Origin: an uncultured SAR86 cluster bacterium
GTDB taxonomy: Bacteria > Pseudomonadota > Gammaproteobacteria > Magnimaribacterales > D2472
Direction of reading: 5' to 3'
Length of the DNA stretch: 53,199 nucleotides
Assembly (NCBI GenBank): GCA_902623685.1
Contig: CACNUQ010000008.1
Span: 1-53,199 of the forward strand
This document shows, piece by piece, positions 36,308 through 47,180 of this stretch; position 1 is the first letter of the stretch, and the number at the start of each line of letters is the position of its first letter. Both the position numbers and the translations under genes were made by a program. Under the pieces are notes generated by a model. That model was given only the letters and a program-made list of their open reading frames with translations, was not told the origin of the DNA and ran no database searches.

Positions 36308-37213
36308 TTAGTATAGCTTAATTGCCCTGAGTCTCTGCTCTAGGAAGTCATGGGCACTTATAGACTCGGGTGAATCATCAACGATAGAACATAGTTCTAT
36401 ATCAGGCGAAGGATGGAGAAAGAAAGGCATGCTATAACGGGGTGAAGATTTATCAATATTGTGATCAACGACACGATGACTAGTGCTTTTTAATTTAGAA
36501 CGAGTAACTAACTGCATCATATCTCCAATATTGCAAACTATTGATTTACTCTTTGCCTGAATTGGTATCCATCCACCAGAGGGATGTTGTACTTCAAGGC
36601 CTGACTCTTCAGCACCAACTAATAAAGTAATTAAATTTATGTCCGCATGAGCTCTAGCTCGCATAATGTTTGTATTATCATTAATAGGTGGATAATGAAT
36701 AAGTCTCAATATTGAGTTACCTTTTAGAGCCCAGTCATCAAAAAAATCTGGATCCTTACCTAGAATAACTGCTATAGCGCTTAAAACCTTTATTCCAAGC
36801 ATATTAAGTTGGTTGAATAGCAGATCAAATTGGCTATTAAAATGTGTAAGTTCGGAAACAAATATATTTTTGGGAACTCTATGATCAAACGATTCATCAA
36901 TCACTGGACCATGGTGCCAAAATTCTTTTAAATCAGGAGTTTTTTCACCAACAGCTGTTTCTTTTCCAAATGGCGTGTATCCCCTTGCGCCTGCTACTTC
37001 AGGGTGAGCATAGTTATTTTTTATATTTTCAGAAAGATCAAAAAATTCTTTACTTACTTTATAGCTAGTAGCTAAAACCTCATCCTTAATTCCATGATCT
37101 GTTATTGTAAAAAATCCATGAGAAGTTAGCGCTTCATAAAGACTATCAATGGTCTCTTGATTTCGATTTTCAATGTCTGGCATTGAAAAGACTGGAATTG
37201 AATTAAATGACAT
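36308..37213 (-). CDS. 2-oxoglutarate-Fe(II) oxygenase, isopenicillin N synthase-like
   Basis: A 301-residue non-haem iron oxygenase of the IPNS-like superfamily. It has the N-terminal DIOX_N segment (about 5-115, with the HGFFTITDHG strand) and the jelly-roll core with iron ligands H189, D191 (RAHADIN) and H246 (STSHRV), plus the 2OG/carboxylate-binding R259-x-S261 (RYS). Bacterial members hydroxylate diverse small molecules. Its tight pairing with a nucleoside transporter (3-base gap) recalls fungal thymine 7-hydroxylase, which has the same fold, but the substrate is not known. Confidence 0.9.
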   Translation of the reverse strand: MSFNSIPVFSMPDIENRNQETIDSLYEALTSHGFFTITDHGIKDEVLATSYKVSKEFFDLSENIKNNYAHPEVAGARGYTPFGKETAVGEKTPDLKEFWHHGPVIDESFDHRVPKNIFVSELTHFNSQFDLLFNQLNMLGIKVLSAIAVILGKDPDFFDDWALKGNSILRLIHYPPINDNTNIMRARAHADINLITLLVGAEESGLEVQHPSGGWIPIQAKSKSIVCNIGDMMQLVTRSKLKSTSHRVVDHNIDKSSPRYSMPFFLHPSPDIELCSIVDDSPESISAHDFLEQRLRAIKLY

Positions 37214-37228
37214 TAAAATTATTTTAAC

Positions 37229-37260
37229 AAAAAAAAAGGCGGTATAACCGCCCTTTTTTT
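37229..37260 (-). terminator. Intrinsic terminator after the Oar-like receptor gene
   Basis: A 6-bp stem GGCGGT/ACCGCC (38243-style numbering avoided: arms are 37238-37243 and 37247-37252) with a 3-base loop is flanked by a run of nine A on the left and seven T on the right. Read on the minus strand, it gives a GC stem followed by nine T, 16 bases after the receptor stop. The T-run on the other side would also stop plus-strand transcripts. Confidence 0.85.
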
Positions 37261-37275
37261 AATATGTAAACAAAC

Positions 37276-40200
37276 TTACAGCGAAAATCTATAAGTGAAT
37301 CCTAATTGAGCTCTCCAAATACTATTCACTGCAGATTTACTCAAATCATAAGGATCATTTGGATTATATCTAAATGCATAATCTGCTCCTCTGCTGTTTC
37401 CGAAGATGTATTTAGATAGATCTGGTGTCAGTTGAAAGTCCAAGACTGGAATTCCACCGTAGTAACTACCATAGAAAATCTCTCCTTCATTGTTATCAAT
37501 CAAATTGAGCAAGTTTTCAATACCCAATGAAATGACAAACTCATCGTCATCCCTAAATCCTGGAAGAACCTGTGTAATTTTAAGATCAAGTGTAGTTTGA
37601 TATGGGAATTCAAAAGCTCCTGGAGGAATAATTTGTCCAGCATAATTAGAAAGGCCATATGTATTGTAAAGAAGCTCTAAAATCTCACCAGCTACAGCAA
37701 GATCAGGAGATGTACATGAGACCCAACAAACAAGTGGATCATTTACACCACTGGGAATGTACATAAGCTGTGCACTGTCATCATTAGTTCTTCTCTCATG
37801 ACCAAATGCTTGAGTTTGGTATCTTCCTGGACTTGAGTAAGTATCAAAAGTTAATGTTCCAGGTAAGCCAGATTTTCTTTCAAAGAAAAGATTGAAAGTA
37901 GTTGGACTTTCAGGACCGAAAAAGTAATGCGTCGATGATAAGGTTGCGAAAAGTCTGTGCTCAGTCTCATAGATTGATCTTGCAGCAGATCTATACTGAA
38001 AATCTGATGAAGGACATTTTCCATAATTTGAATGAGAAGTAGAGGATTGCATACTGCAGATCATATCGATATTTTGATGGGTATATCCAATAGAGAATGC
38101 TCCCTCACCATCATTAAAAAATCTTGACATTTGAACTGAGAAAACTTCACGCTGAGCACCGCTATTAGTATACAAACCAAACTTTGTGGTCTTAAACTGC
38201 GACTCAGATTGACTTAGTATTGGTCTTCCATCCGGAGCGGTAAGAACTGCAGGCAAAGCCCTATCTCCTATAATGCCAGTACCAGCATCTAGAATTCTGT
38301 AATTTGCCTCATCTTGCTCAGAATTTAAGTAAGTAGATGTAAGTAGCCAGTCACCCATTTCTCTCTCATATGTTAGGTTGAATGTCTGAGTCTCAGGCCA
38401 TTCAAAACTTGGTGCGATAAAGTCAACTTTAGCTGCAAGAAGTGGAGCATTTGTAATTGCATCATTAACACAAGCAGGCATGGTTGTTGTTACGCCCACT
38501 AAAGGGTTACAGCCAGCAGCAGCATTTGCTTGATTGTATGTAGCAATTCTGACACCATCATTAGTGTAGGCATTTGATATCCAAACCGTAGGCAACTTAG
38601 AAGAAAAAGTACCAAATAAACCTTTTAATCTGCTTACCTCATTAATTTCATAATCAAAACTTAACCTATAATTAATTAGATCAGTTCCAGCGATGCCTCC
38701 ATTTGCAAATCCAAATGTATCTACAAATCCTTGGTTAAGAGCTGGTGAGTCATCTGAGTCGAATTCATCATATCGAACACCAACCAAAACATTTAGTTTT
38801 TCAGAAATATCTATTTCATCTTGTATATAAAAAGAATCTAAATAGTACTCAAACACAGCAGCGCCGCCTTGTTCAGATAGACTTCTTGAATTTGTATGTT
38901 CAAAGCTTGAGGCAATTTGCGCTTGATAATTAGCTATACCTTCAAATTCATATCCACCATCCTGTGCTTCAATGAATACATTATAAATATCCCATAATTT
39001 ATTTTCATACCCAAAAGTAAACTTATGATTACCCATATAATAAGTACCTTTAAGTTTAGTAAAAGTTGTTTCAGTAGCTAATTGATTAGCTGATCTAAAT
39101 ATATCTGGTCCTAATTCACATCTTATACCTTGTGCACCACAATCATTAATTTGAAAAAAAGGAAGCCCCTGACCTACTGGAGACATTTGCGATGTAAGTT
39201 GTTCTTTAGTCGAGTAACTGAATTCTGTGATGAAATCATCGGACCAATTTGACACCAAAAGCATGCCAGTGGTTTCAGTTACTTCACCCTTTTGATACTC
39301 TGCAGAAGAAAAAGTCATCGTGCTTGAGCTGTTATTAGCTCCATTAAGTTTGCTGCTGTCAACTTCTTTGTAGTTCACAGTCAATCTATGATCATCAGTT
39401 AAATCGTAATCTAGTCTGACTGTTGTAAATTCTTGCATAGATACATTTGAACTGGTATAGCCCAATGGATCAAAACCGTAAACATCCTTGGTAATTTGTC
39501 TAATATTAGCAACTTCGTCAGTTGTAATTCTGATGTTGTTAGGAAGACCGGAGCCTATGGGCCCGTGTGTGATTGGTTTTGAAATCTCAGCTTCTTCGTA
39601 TGTAACATAAAAGAAAGCCTTATCTTTTATAATGGGTCCGCCAAAAGCAAAACCTTCTGAAGTGTCATCTAGATCAAATGTATAGACGTCACCATTTGAT
39701 TCATCGCCCATGAATGAATCTCCTCTATCATAGCTAAATACCTCTCCAGTAAATTCATTGGTTCCTGATTTTGTAATAACTTCAATTACTCCGCCTCTAA
39801 AACCAGAATATTCAACCGATGCCGGTGCAACTTTTACTGCAAGCTGTTCAATCGCATTAAGTGAAATTGGGCTTCTTTGAGAAGGATAACCATTGTCATT
39901 CAAACCAAAATCATCGTTAAAAGATACCCCATCTACCCTTAGATCGTTTGTTCTAGGATGAGCTCCTGCTATAGAAATAGCCTCGTAATTTTCTTGGGCG
40001 TCATCCAGAGAAACTAGTGGATTTAATCTTATAAAATCTTTTAAATCTCTTTGCACTGAGGCATTTTGCTCAATATCTTCTGCAGTTAATGCTGTTCCAA
40101 AACCATAACCTGTATCAAGAGTTGTTCCAGCTGATGCAACAACTACCACCTCATCAATTGTTTCAAGAACAAAATTAATTCTTTTTGTATCTCCAACAAT

Positions 40201-40485
40201 AAGAGTAATTCCTGATGTGGTTTCAGAATTATATTGAGCTGATCTGACAGTCACTTCATATGGACCTCCAGGCTTCAAACCACCAGCATTAAACCTTCCG
40301 CTTGAACTTGTTGTTCTTGAAATGATTGAATTTGTTGGTTTGTATGTAACAGTTACATTCGCGCCACTCAATGGAGTTCCGGAGGAGTTTGTAACTACAC
40401 CTGTAATATCAGAAGTAAGTTCTTGTCCAAAGGCTGGGATTGCAACTAAAGAAGCAATCATAAAAAAGTTTCGTAATAATTTCAT
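37276..40485 (-). CDS. Oar-like TonB-dependent receptor with carboxypeptidase regulatory domain
   Basis: An outer-membrane receptor of 1,069 residues. After a signal peptide (1-20) comes a beta-sandwich CarboxypepD_reg domain (about 23-110; DITGVVTNSSGTPLSGANV), then a plug domain with LRVDGVSFNDDFG and FRGGVIEVITKSGTNEFTG, and a large barrel ending in LGFTYRFSL. This is the architecture of Oar proteins, which differ from siderophore receptors and are linked with uptake or export of large polymers or peptides. RBS AGAGGGA lies before the ATG. No SusD partner is present, which fits Oar. It lies downstream of serS and upstream of a terminator. Confidence 0.93.
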   Translation of the reverse strand: MKLLRNFFMIASLVAIPAFGQELTSDITGVVTNSSGTPLSGANVTVTYKPTNSIISRTTSSSGRFNAGGLKPGGPYEVTVRSAQYNSETTSGITLIVGDTKRINFVLETIDEVVVVASAGTTLDTGYGFGTALTAEDIEQNASVQRDLKDFIRLNPLVSLDDAQENYEAISIAGAHPRTNDLRVDGVSFNDDFGLNDNGYPSQRSPISLNAIEQLAVKVAPASVEYSGFRGGVIEVITKSGTNEFTGEVFSYDRGDSFMGDESNGDVYTFDLDDTSEGFAFGGPIIKDKAFFYVTYEEAEISKPITHGPIGSGLPNNIRITTDEVANIRQITKDVYGFDPLGYTSSNVSMQEFTTVRLDYDLTDDHRLTVNYKEVDSSKLNGANNSSSTMTFSSAEYQKGEVTETTGMLLVSNWSDDFITEFSYSTKEQLTSQMSPVGQGLPFFQINDCGAQGIRCELGPDIFRSANQLATETTFTKLKGTYYMGNHKFTFGYENKLWDIYNVFIEAQDGGYEFEGIANYQAQIASSFEHTNSRSLSEQGGAAVFEYYLDSFYIQDEIDISEKLNVLVGVRYDEFDSDDSPALNQGFVDTFGFANGGIAGTDLINYRLSFDYEINEVSRLKGLFGTFSSKLPTVWISNAYTNDGVRIATYNQANAAAGCNPLVGVTTTMPACVNDAITNAPLLAAKVDFIAPSFEWPETQTFNLTYEREMGDWLLTSTYLNSEQDEANYRILDAGTGIIGDRALPAVLTAPDGRPILSQSESQFKTTKFGLYTNSGAQREVFSVQMSRFFNDGEGAFSIGYTHQNIDMICSMQSSTSHSNYGKCPSSDFQYRSAARSIYETEHRLFATLSSTHYFFGPESPTTFNLFFERKSGLPGTLTFDTYSSPGRYQTQAFGHERRTNDDSAQLMYIPSGVNDPLVCWVSCTSPDLAVAGEILELLYNTYGLSNYAGQIIPPGAFEFPYQTTLDLKITQVLPGFRDDDEFVISLGIENLLNLIDNNEGEIFYGSYYGGIPVLDFQLTPDLSKYIFGNSRGADYAFRYNPNDPYDLSKSAVNSIWRAQLGFTYRFSL

Positions 40486-40583
40486 ATTTCCCTCTAAAAA
40501 TTAAAATAAAGACGATTAATTAATTCTATACCTGTTTAAGAATTATTAAAAGGAACAATTCTGCAACATTTTATAAATTATAA

Positions 40584-41828
40584 TCAAACTTCGATATGTG
40601 AAAACTTTGTATAATCCTGAAGAACTTCCGGAATGGTAATTTTACTTTTTTGATCAAAATTATTTTCGATAATTGCAATAAGAGCTCTTCCAGCAGCTAG
40701 AGCAGAACCATTAAGCGTATGAACAAATTTAGATACGCCATCTTCCTTGAATCGCATCTTAGCTCTTCTCGCTTGAAAATCAGTACAGTTAGAGCAAGAT
40801 GATATCTCTCTATAGGATTCTTGACTTGGAATCCAAACCTCAAGATCATAGGTTTTAGCTGCAGAAAAGCCTAAATCTCCAGAGCACAGTTCAATAACTT
40901 GATAAGGAAGATTAAGTTCAATGAGAACAGCTTCAGCATGAGAAGTAAGTTCTTCTAATGCTTTAAAAGAGTTCTCTGGGTGACAAATTTGTACCAACTC
41001 AACTTTTTCAAATTGATGTTGTCTGATTAATCCCTTGGTATCTTTTCCATAACTCCCAGCCTCGGACCTAAAACAACTTGTATGAGCAGTTAACTTTAAA
41101 GGTAATTTATCAATATCTAGAATCTGATTTCTGAATAAATTTGTTAGAGGCACTTCAGCAGTTGGTATTAAATAGTAATCGTCACTTAACTGAAATAAAT
41201 CATCAGAGAATTTTGGTAATTGACCCGTAGAAGTTAAAGATGATGTATTGGCAACCATAGGTAAATAATGTTCTGTATATCCGTACTCTGAAGCTTTATC
41301 TAACATAAAAGCTATCAATGCTCGTTGTAACTTGGCTATTTCTGCTTTAAGTACTGCAAAACGAGATCCGGCAAGTAGATTTGCTGATTCTGTATCAATC
41401 ATTGATGTTATATCTAGATGATCTTTTCCTTTTAATATGTTTGGCTCACCTTGCTCCCTGATTTTTACATTTTTCGCCTCATTTGGTCCTATAGGAACAG
41501 ATTTATCTGATAGGTTGGGTATGTCCAATAAAAATTCCTTTAAAGCTTGCTGGACTTCATTTAACTTAGTTGAAGAAATTTCTAGATCATTATTAACAGA
41601 TTCAATTTTTTTGCTAAGCTCTGGATCATCCTTACCTTCTTTTTTTAGTATCCCGAATTCCTGTGAAAGTATTTTACGCTGAGATTGTAAATCTTCAGCT
41701 TGGGTTTGATATTTTTTTCGATCAGACTCTAAACTTTCATACAATTCATAATCTAAGTCATAATTTCTAGATTTTAGATTCTCAATAACAATCTGAGAGT
41801 TGTTTTTTATTAAATTTGCATCAATCAT
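40584..41828 (-). CDS. serS: Serine--tRNA ligase
   Basis: A class II synthetase of 414 residues that charges tRNA-Ser. It has the N-terminal tRNA-binding coiled coil (about 28-100) and catalytic motif 2 (CFRSEAGSYGKDTKGLIRQHQFEKVEL, about 255-280) and motif 3 (NGSALAAGRALIAIIEN, about 375-391). It lies 4 bases after crcB. The tRNA-Ser(UGA) in this window is one of its substrates. Confidence 0.97.
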   Translation of the reverse strand: MIDANLIKNNSQIVIENLKSRNYDLDYELYESLESDRKKYQTQAEDLQSQRKILSQEFGILKKEGKDDPELSKKIESVNNDLEISSTKLNEVQQALKEFLLDIPNLSDKSVPIGPNEAKNVKIREQGEPNILKGKDHLDITSMIDTESANLLAGSRFAVLKAEIAKLQRALIAFMLDKASEYGYTEHYLPMVANTSSLTSTGQLPKFSDDLFQLSDDYYLIPTAEVPLTNLFRNQILDIDKLPLKLTAHTSCFRSEAGSYGKDTKGLIRQHQFEKVELVQICHPENSFKALEELTSHAEAVLIELNLPYQVIELCSGDLGFSAAKTYDLEVWIPSQESYREISSCSNCTDFQARRAKMRFKEDGVSKFVHTLNGSALAAGRALIAIIENNFDQKSKITIPEVLQDYTKFSHIEV

Positions 41829-41832
41829 TTTT

Positions 41833-42201
41833 TTAAGATGTCTTAAACAAAGAAAAAGCTAAAAATGTTCCTACTAAGCATGTAATTATTGAGGCAACAA
41901 CATAAATTAAAGCGTTCAATTCCTTTCCATTGTATAGCAATTCAATTGTTTGCTGTGAGAAGGCTGACATTGTTGTAAAAGACCCAAGAAATCCAACAAT
42001 TAACAAATAATATGCATTAGATTTGAAGTCAGAAATATATGCCATTGCAATACCAATAAAAAAACATCCAATAAAATTTACAAGCATTATTCCACTGGGC
42101 AGCATTAAAAAATAAAAATCTTTCATTGAATGATTAATTAAGTATCTTAATGGGGCTCCAAATGAGCCACCCAATGCTATCAAAAATAATTTTGTTATCA
42201 T
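41833..42201 (-). CDS. crcB: Fluoride channel CrcB/Fluc
   Basis: A 122-residue, four-helix protein of the Fluc family that exports fluoride as a dual-topology dimer. GGSFGAPLRYLI (10-21), NFIGCFFIGIA (42-52) and GFLGSFTTMSAFS (71-83) are family signatures. It overlaps lolA by 4 bases and precedes serS. I find no fluoride riboswitch sequence directly upstream, since the upstream region is lolA coding sequence. Confidence 0.95.
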   Translation of the reverse strand: MITKLFLIALGGSFGAPLRYLINHSMKDFYFLMLPSGIMLVNFIGCFFIGIAMAYISDFKSNAYYLLIVGFLGSFTTMSAFSQQTIELLYNGKELNALIYVVASIITCLVGTFLAFSLFKTS

Positions 42202-42710
42202 AAGGGTCTTAGTTCTATTCCATGCTCTACTCCAATGGAGTCTGTGTATCGAATTAGTTCAAGTCTATTTTTGAAGAATGAAAAGCTAACTAATGTCTTC
42301 TGATCAATAGACATAATTTCTATTATCTCATCATCTACAATATTTACTTTGTATGATGAATTATCCTCATCAATACCTTCAACTAAAATATTAAGAAAAA
42401 AATTGTTAGCTTGTTCAACATTGATGACTTGCTTTTGATCTAAAAACAAATCATGAATCTCAATCATACCGCCCTCGATTCTATAGTTTTCTTCAAATGG
42501 AGTAAGAACATTAATTGTGATTCCATTTTCATCAAAAAAAATTTTTCCTGAGGAATTGTCAATTTTCATTGCTGACTGATTTAAAGATCTTTCAAAAAAG
42601 GCATAATTTTTTTTAAGTTCAGCATTTAGTAATGATAACGAAAGTTTACCCTCATGAGCAAAAACTGGAAAATTAACAGCAAATACAATAAAAATTAAGC
42701 GAGCAATCAT
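42198..42710 (-). CDS. lolA: Outer-membrane lipoprotein carrier protein LolA (divergent)
   Basis: A 170-residue periplasmic protein with signal peptide (1-18). Sequence similarity to LolA is faint, but strand spacing, length close to the family (about 180-200) and gene order ftsK-lolA-crcB-serS support the call. LolA receives lipoproteins from the LolCDE-type complex and carries them to the outer membrane. It overlaps ftsK by 4 bases and crcB by 4 bases. Confidence 0.75.
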   Translation of the reverse strand: MIARLIFIVFAVNFPVFAHEGKLSLSLLNAELKKNYAFFERSLNQSAMKIDNSSGKIFFDENGITINVLTPFEENYRIEGGMIEIHDLFLDQKQVINVEQANNFFLNILVEGIDEDNSSYKVNIVDDEIIEIMSIDQKTLVSFSFFKNRLELIRYTDSIGVEHGIELRPL

Positions 42711-45007
42711 TGCTGCTTAGGAACCAAAACTTCTCGACTTCCATTACTGCTCATCTCGGATACTAATCCAGCCATTTCCATGGCTTCGATTATTCTAGCT
42801 GCACGATTATATCCAATTCTTAATTTTCGTTGGACAGCAGAGATTGATGCTCTTCTAGATTCTATTACGAAACTAACTGCTTCATCGTATAGTTCGTCAT
42901 TTTCATCAGATGAATAAGAGTTATCTGCATCAGACCAACCTGGAATAGGTCCTGTCTCTTGCATGTCAGAAGTAATCTCATCTAGATAGTTGGGCTCAGA
43001 TTTTTGTCTCCAACTATCGACAACTCTGTGAACTTCATCATCGCCAACGAATGCTCCGTGAACACGCTCTGGGACACCCTGACCTGCTGGTAAGTATAAC
43101 ATGTCGCCTGCGCCGAGAAGCTGCTCCGCCCCTCCTTGATCAAGAATAGTTCTTGAGTCAATTTTTGAGGATACCTGAAATGCAATTCTTGATGGGATAT
43201 TTGCTTTGATTAGTCCGGTAATTACATCGACGGATGGTCTTTGGGTTGCCAAAATTAAATGAATTCCAGCTGCCCTTGCCTTTTGGGCAATTCGTGCAAT
43301 GAGATGCTCAACTTTTTTACCAACTATCATAATCATGTCTGCAAACTCATCTACTACAACTACAATTGATGGTAATTCTTCAAGAGGAATCTCCTCGTCC
43401 TCCTGAAACGGATCAAAGAGTGGCTTACCTGCTGCATTAGCTTCAGCTACTTTCTGATTAAAAGCTGAAAGGCCTCTAACGCCCATTTGAGACATTAATT
43501 TATAACGCCTATCCATCTCAGCTACACACCACCTCAAACCATTCGACGCATCGTTCATATCTGTTATAACCGGTGTTAAAAGATGTGGTATGCCTTCGTA
43601 TACTGAAAGTTCAAGTATTTTGGGGTCTATCATTATTAAACGAACAGTCTCGGGATCTGATTTAAATAATAAACTTAGTAACATTGCATTTAGCCCTACA
43701 GACTTACCTGAACCAGTGGTACCAGCAACTAATAAATGTGGCATTTTTTCTAAATTAACAACTATGGGTTTTCCAGCAATGTCATGACCTAAAGCCATTG
43801 ATAGTGGTGAATGTGAATTATGAAATGTATCAGAGGAAAGTATTTCAGTTAAACGAACCATTTTTCTATTTGTGTTAGGTATTTCAATTCCCACAACTGA
43901 TTTCCCTGGTATCACTTCAACAACCCGAACACTGCTTACAGCAAGTGACCTAGCGATATCTTGAGCTATATTGGTTATTTTGCTTGCTTTCGTACCTGGA
44001 GCAGGCTGGATTTCAAATCGTGTTACTACTGGCCCTGGAATCACAGAAACAACAGATGCCTCTATTCCGAATTCTTGTAATTTAATCTCAAGCCTGTCTG
44101 CAACTTCGTCAAGTTGCTCTTTTGTAAGAGATGACCCATCATCAAGAACTCTATCAAGAAGATCAGTTGATGGCATTTCTTGATTTAAATTTTTATCTTT
44201 AGATTTAAAAACAGGTGATGAGCTAGCAGATTCACTTTTTTGCTGTTCAGATTTAATTGATGGTTTTGAAGTTTCATCAGATTTAGTATCCTCTTGAGTT
44301 GATTTGGATATCTTGGGCAAATTTAGTTCTCTGGGTTTAACCTCCTCAAGAGAGCGCTCAGGAGCGATTTTGTCTGCTGGTTTAAACTTTGATACATCAA
44401 TTAATCTTAAAAAATTAAATATAAATTTAACTAAACGAATAAATTGAGAAGTAAATTCTTGAAAAAAATATTTAGTACTTTTGCCAAGAGCATCCATAAC
44501 TGACAACCATGAAAATGAAAAAGTTAGAGATACTGAGGCAAGAAAGAAAATTACTATAAATATTAATGAACCAACAACACCAAAAATATTTGAAAGGTTT
44601 GTAAATAACAAGTTACCAACCAATCCACCAGACGACGATTGAGGAAAATAATCCCCTGAGTAATAAAACTCACATAAAGTTGAAAATGAAGAAATTAAAA
44701 AGATTGCCGAAGTAATTTGAATAGCTTTATGCAAGCTATCAGTTTGTTGATAGAAAAAAAGAGTTTTGACTGCTGCAAAAGATATGATTGTTAAAAATAA
44801 ATATGCTCCTAAACCAATAACTGAATATAGAGCATCAGAAAGATAAGCCCCAAAAGGTCCGCCAAGATTTACGATATCACCTGATAGTGAGCTTACAGAA
44901 GACAGACTTGGATCAAGAGATGAATATGAGACAAGAGATATAAAAATATATAGCACTGAGCCCAAACAAAAAAATGCGAAAACATTTTTTAAGGTTCCTA
45001 TCGGCAA
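42707..45007 (-). CDS. ftsK: DNA translocase FtsK
   Basis: A 766-residue septal DNA pump that helps segregate chromosomes and activates XerCD. The N-terminal domain has about four to five membrane helices (10-165), then a short charged linker (200-290), the motor domain with Walker [10 protein letters not shown] (429-437) and a C-terminal gamma winged helix (about 695-766), which reads KOPS sites. At 766 residues it is far shorter than the 1,329-residue E. coli protein, mainly because of the linker. It is divergent from trxB. Confidence 0.96.
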   Translation of the reverse strand: MPIGTLKNVFAFFCLGSVLYIFISLVSYSSLDPSLSSVSSLSGDIVNLGGPFGAYLSDALYSVIGLGAYLFLTIISFAAVKTLFFYQQTDSLHKAIQITSAIFLISSFSTLCEFYYSGDYFPQSSSGGLVGNLLFTNLSNIFGVVGSLIFIVIFFLASVSLTFSFSWLSVMDALGKSTKYFFQEFTSQFIRLVKFIFNFLRLIDVSKFKPADKIAPERSLEEVKPRELNLPKISKSTQEDTKSDETSKPSIKSEQQKSESASSSPVFKSKDKNLNQEMPSTDLLDRVLDDGSSLTKEQLDEVADRLEIKLQEFGIEASVVSVIPGPVVTRFEIQPAPGTKASKITNIAQDIARSLAVSSVRVVEVIPGKSVVGIEIPNTNRKMVRLTEILSSDTFHNSHSPLSMALGHDIAGKPIVVNLEKMPHLLVAGTTGSGKSVGLNAMLLSLLFKSDPETVRLIMIDPKILELSVYEGIPHLLTPVITDMNDASNGLRWCVAEMDRRYKLMSQMGVRGLSAFNQKVAEANAAGKPLFDPFQEDEEIPLEELPSIVVVVDEFADMIMIVGKKVEHLIARIAQKARAAGIHLILATQRPSVDVITGLIKANIPSRIAFQVSSKIDSRTILDQGGAEQLLGAGDMLYLPAGQGVPERVHGAFVGDDEVHRVVDSWRQKSEPNYLDEITSDMQETGPIPGWSDADNSYSSDENDELYDEAVSFVIESRRASISAVQRKLRIGYNRAARIIEAMEMAGLVSEMSSNGSREVLVPKQQ

Positions 45008-45093
45008 AGTTGATTGCTCTTGTTTTTTAGCGATGATTATCTCCTGTTTTTAATATTATATTGAGATATGACTTATTTAGTTAGAAAAGATAA

Positions 45094-46062
<969 letters not shown>

Positions 46063-46194
46063 TTACTGACCAGAAATCCAAAAAGTCATTCCTGCAACAA
46101 AAACTGCGATTAAAATTAGTGCAACCCTTGCATCTGATTTACTGTCATCATTTGCTTCTTGGGATTCAAAATATTCATCATATTTATCTACCAT
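46063..46194 (-). CDS. Small single-span membrane protein, 43 residues
   Basis: This short gene reads M-V-D-K-Y-D-E-Y-F-E at the N-terminus, then an acidic, polar stretch and a single membrane helix (about residues 24-40, ALILIAVFVAGMTFWIS). It starts 2 bases after the stop of the YhdH/AcuI-like gene and its stop adjoins the trxB stop with no gap. A polar-acidic N-terminus with a C-terminal anchor is a normal tail-anchored layout. No function is recognisable. The coding reading is open to its last codon, but conservation is untested. Confidence 0.6.
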   Translation of the reverse strand: MVDKYDEYFESQEANDDSKSDARVALILIAVFVAGMTFWISGQ

Positions 46195-46196
46195 AA

Positions 46197-47180
46197 TTAT
46201 TCTCCGTGTTCTAAGACGACCCTTCCCTGCTGTCCACCTTTTAAGATTAGATCAATTTCTTGTTGTAAATTTTCTTTCGTAACAATTTTTACCATCGATG
46301 AAAGATCTAGGCTCCATTCCCCAGCAAGCTTGTTCCAAAGACCGATTTTAAATTCCAACGATGATTCTGCTGAATCAATACCTGCAAGTGTAATGCCTCG
46401 TAAAATAAATGGGAAAACTGTTGTACTCACTTCAATACCTGCAACATTCCCACAACATGCAACCACACCATGGGGTGAAATTTGAGGAAGCATTTTACTT
46501 AATACATTACCTCCAACTGTATCAATAGCAGATGAAAATAATGGTCTTTCCATAGCTTTAGCTGGAGCCTCCAAATATTCATCGCGCATAATTATGTTAT
46601 TAGCACCAATGGATTGAAGAAAATCAACTGACGATGCTTTACCTGTTAACGCTGAAACCTCTTTACCTAATTTAGATAAAAGCATTACGCTGATAGAACC
46701 CACTCCTCCAGTAGATCCTGATACTAAAACAGGAAGCTCTGATTGATTTGAAGACTCATTAATTTTTAATACGCTAGCTGCTGCAGTTAGACCAGCGGTG
46801 CCAATAGACATAGCCTCTAAACTTGAGAGATTTGATGGCTTTTTTACAACCCAGCCAATTGGCACGTTGATAAATTCCCCAAAACCTCCTGGAGTATTCA
46901 TGCCCATATCATAACCAGTGACTATAACCTCATCTCCCTCATTAAATTGCGAGGAATTAGCGTCAGTGATAGTTCCCGCAGCATCTATACCTGGAACGAA
47001 TGGATAATTTCTTGTCACACCCTTATTTCCAGAAGCTGATAGAGCATCCTTATAATTAAGAGAAGAATGAGATACCTTTATTTGTACAAATCCGTCCTCG
47101 GGTTTTTTAAGCTCAAGTTTTGATATTGATGCAGAAAAAGCACCATCTTTCTCCTCAACGTAATATGCTGAGTATTGCAT
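46197..47180 (-). CDS. MDR-family oxidoreductase, YhdH/AcuI type
   Basis: A 327-residue zinc-free medium-chain dehydrogenase of the YhdH/YhfP/AcuI group. Evidence is the N-terminal SSLNYKDALSASG and NYPFVPGIDAAG regions, GTAGLTAAASV, the VSGSTGGVGSISV nucleotide loop and the absence of zinc-ligand cysteines. Members reduce acryloyl-CoA with NADPH. AcuI serves DMSP and propionate metabolism in marine bacteria, so this is one plausible role; it could also act on another enoyl-CoA in the neighbouring pathway. It starts with the last base of the HSD10-like gene stop. Confidence 0.85.
   Translation of the reverse strand: MQYSAYYVEEKDGAFSASISKLELKKPEDGFVQIKVSHSSLNYKDALSASGNKGVTRNYPFVPGIDAAGTITDANSSQFNEGDEVIVTGYDMGMNTPGGFGEFINVPIGWVVKKPSNLSSLEAMSIGTAGLTAAASVLKINESSNQSELPVLVSGSTGGVGSISVMLLSKLGKEVSALTGKASSVDFLQSIGANNIIMRDEYLEAPAKAMERPLFSSAIDTVGGNVLSKMLPQISPHGVVACCGNVAGIEVSTTVFPFILRGITLAGIDSAESSLEFKIGLWNKLAGEWSLDLSSMVKIVTKENLQQEIDLILKGGQQGRVVLEHGE

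Noticed and set aside
40486-40583. A serS terminator in the 98-base gap before the Oar-like receptor
   Set aside because: The only hairpin (AGAATTGTT/AATAATTCT) has a mismatch and no GC core, and no clear T-run follows.
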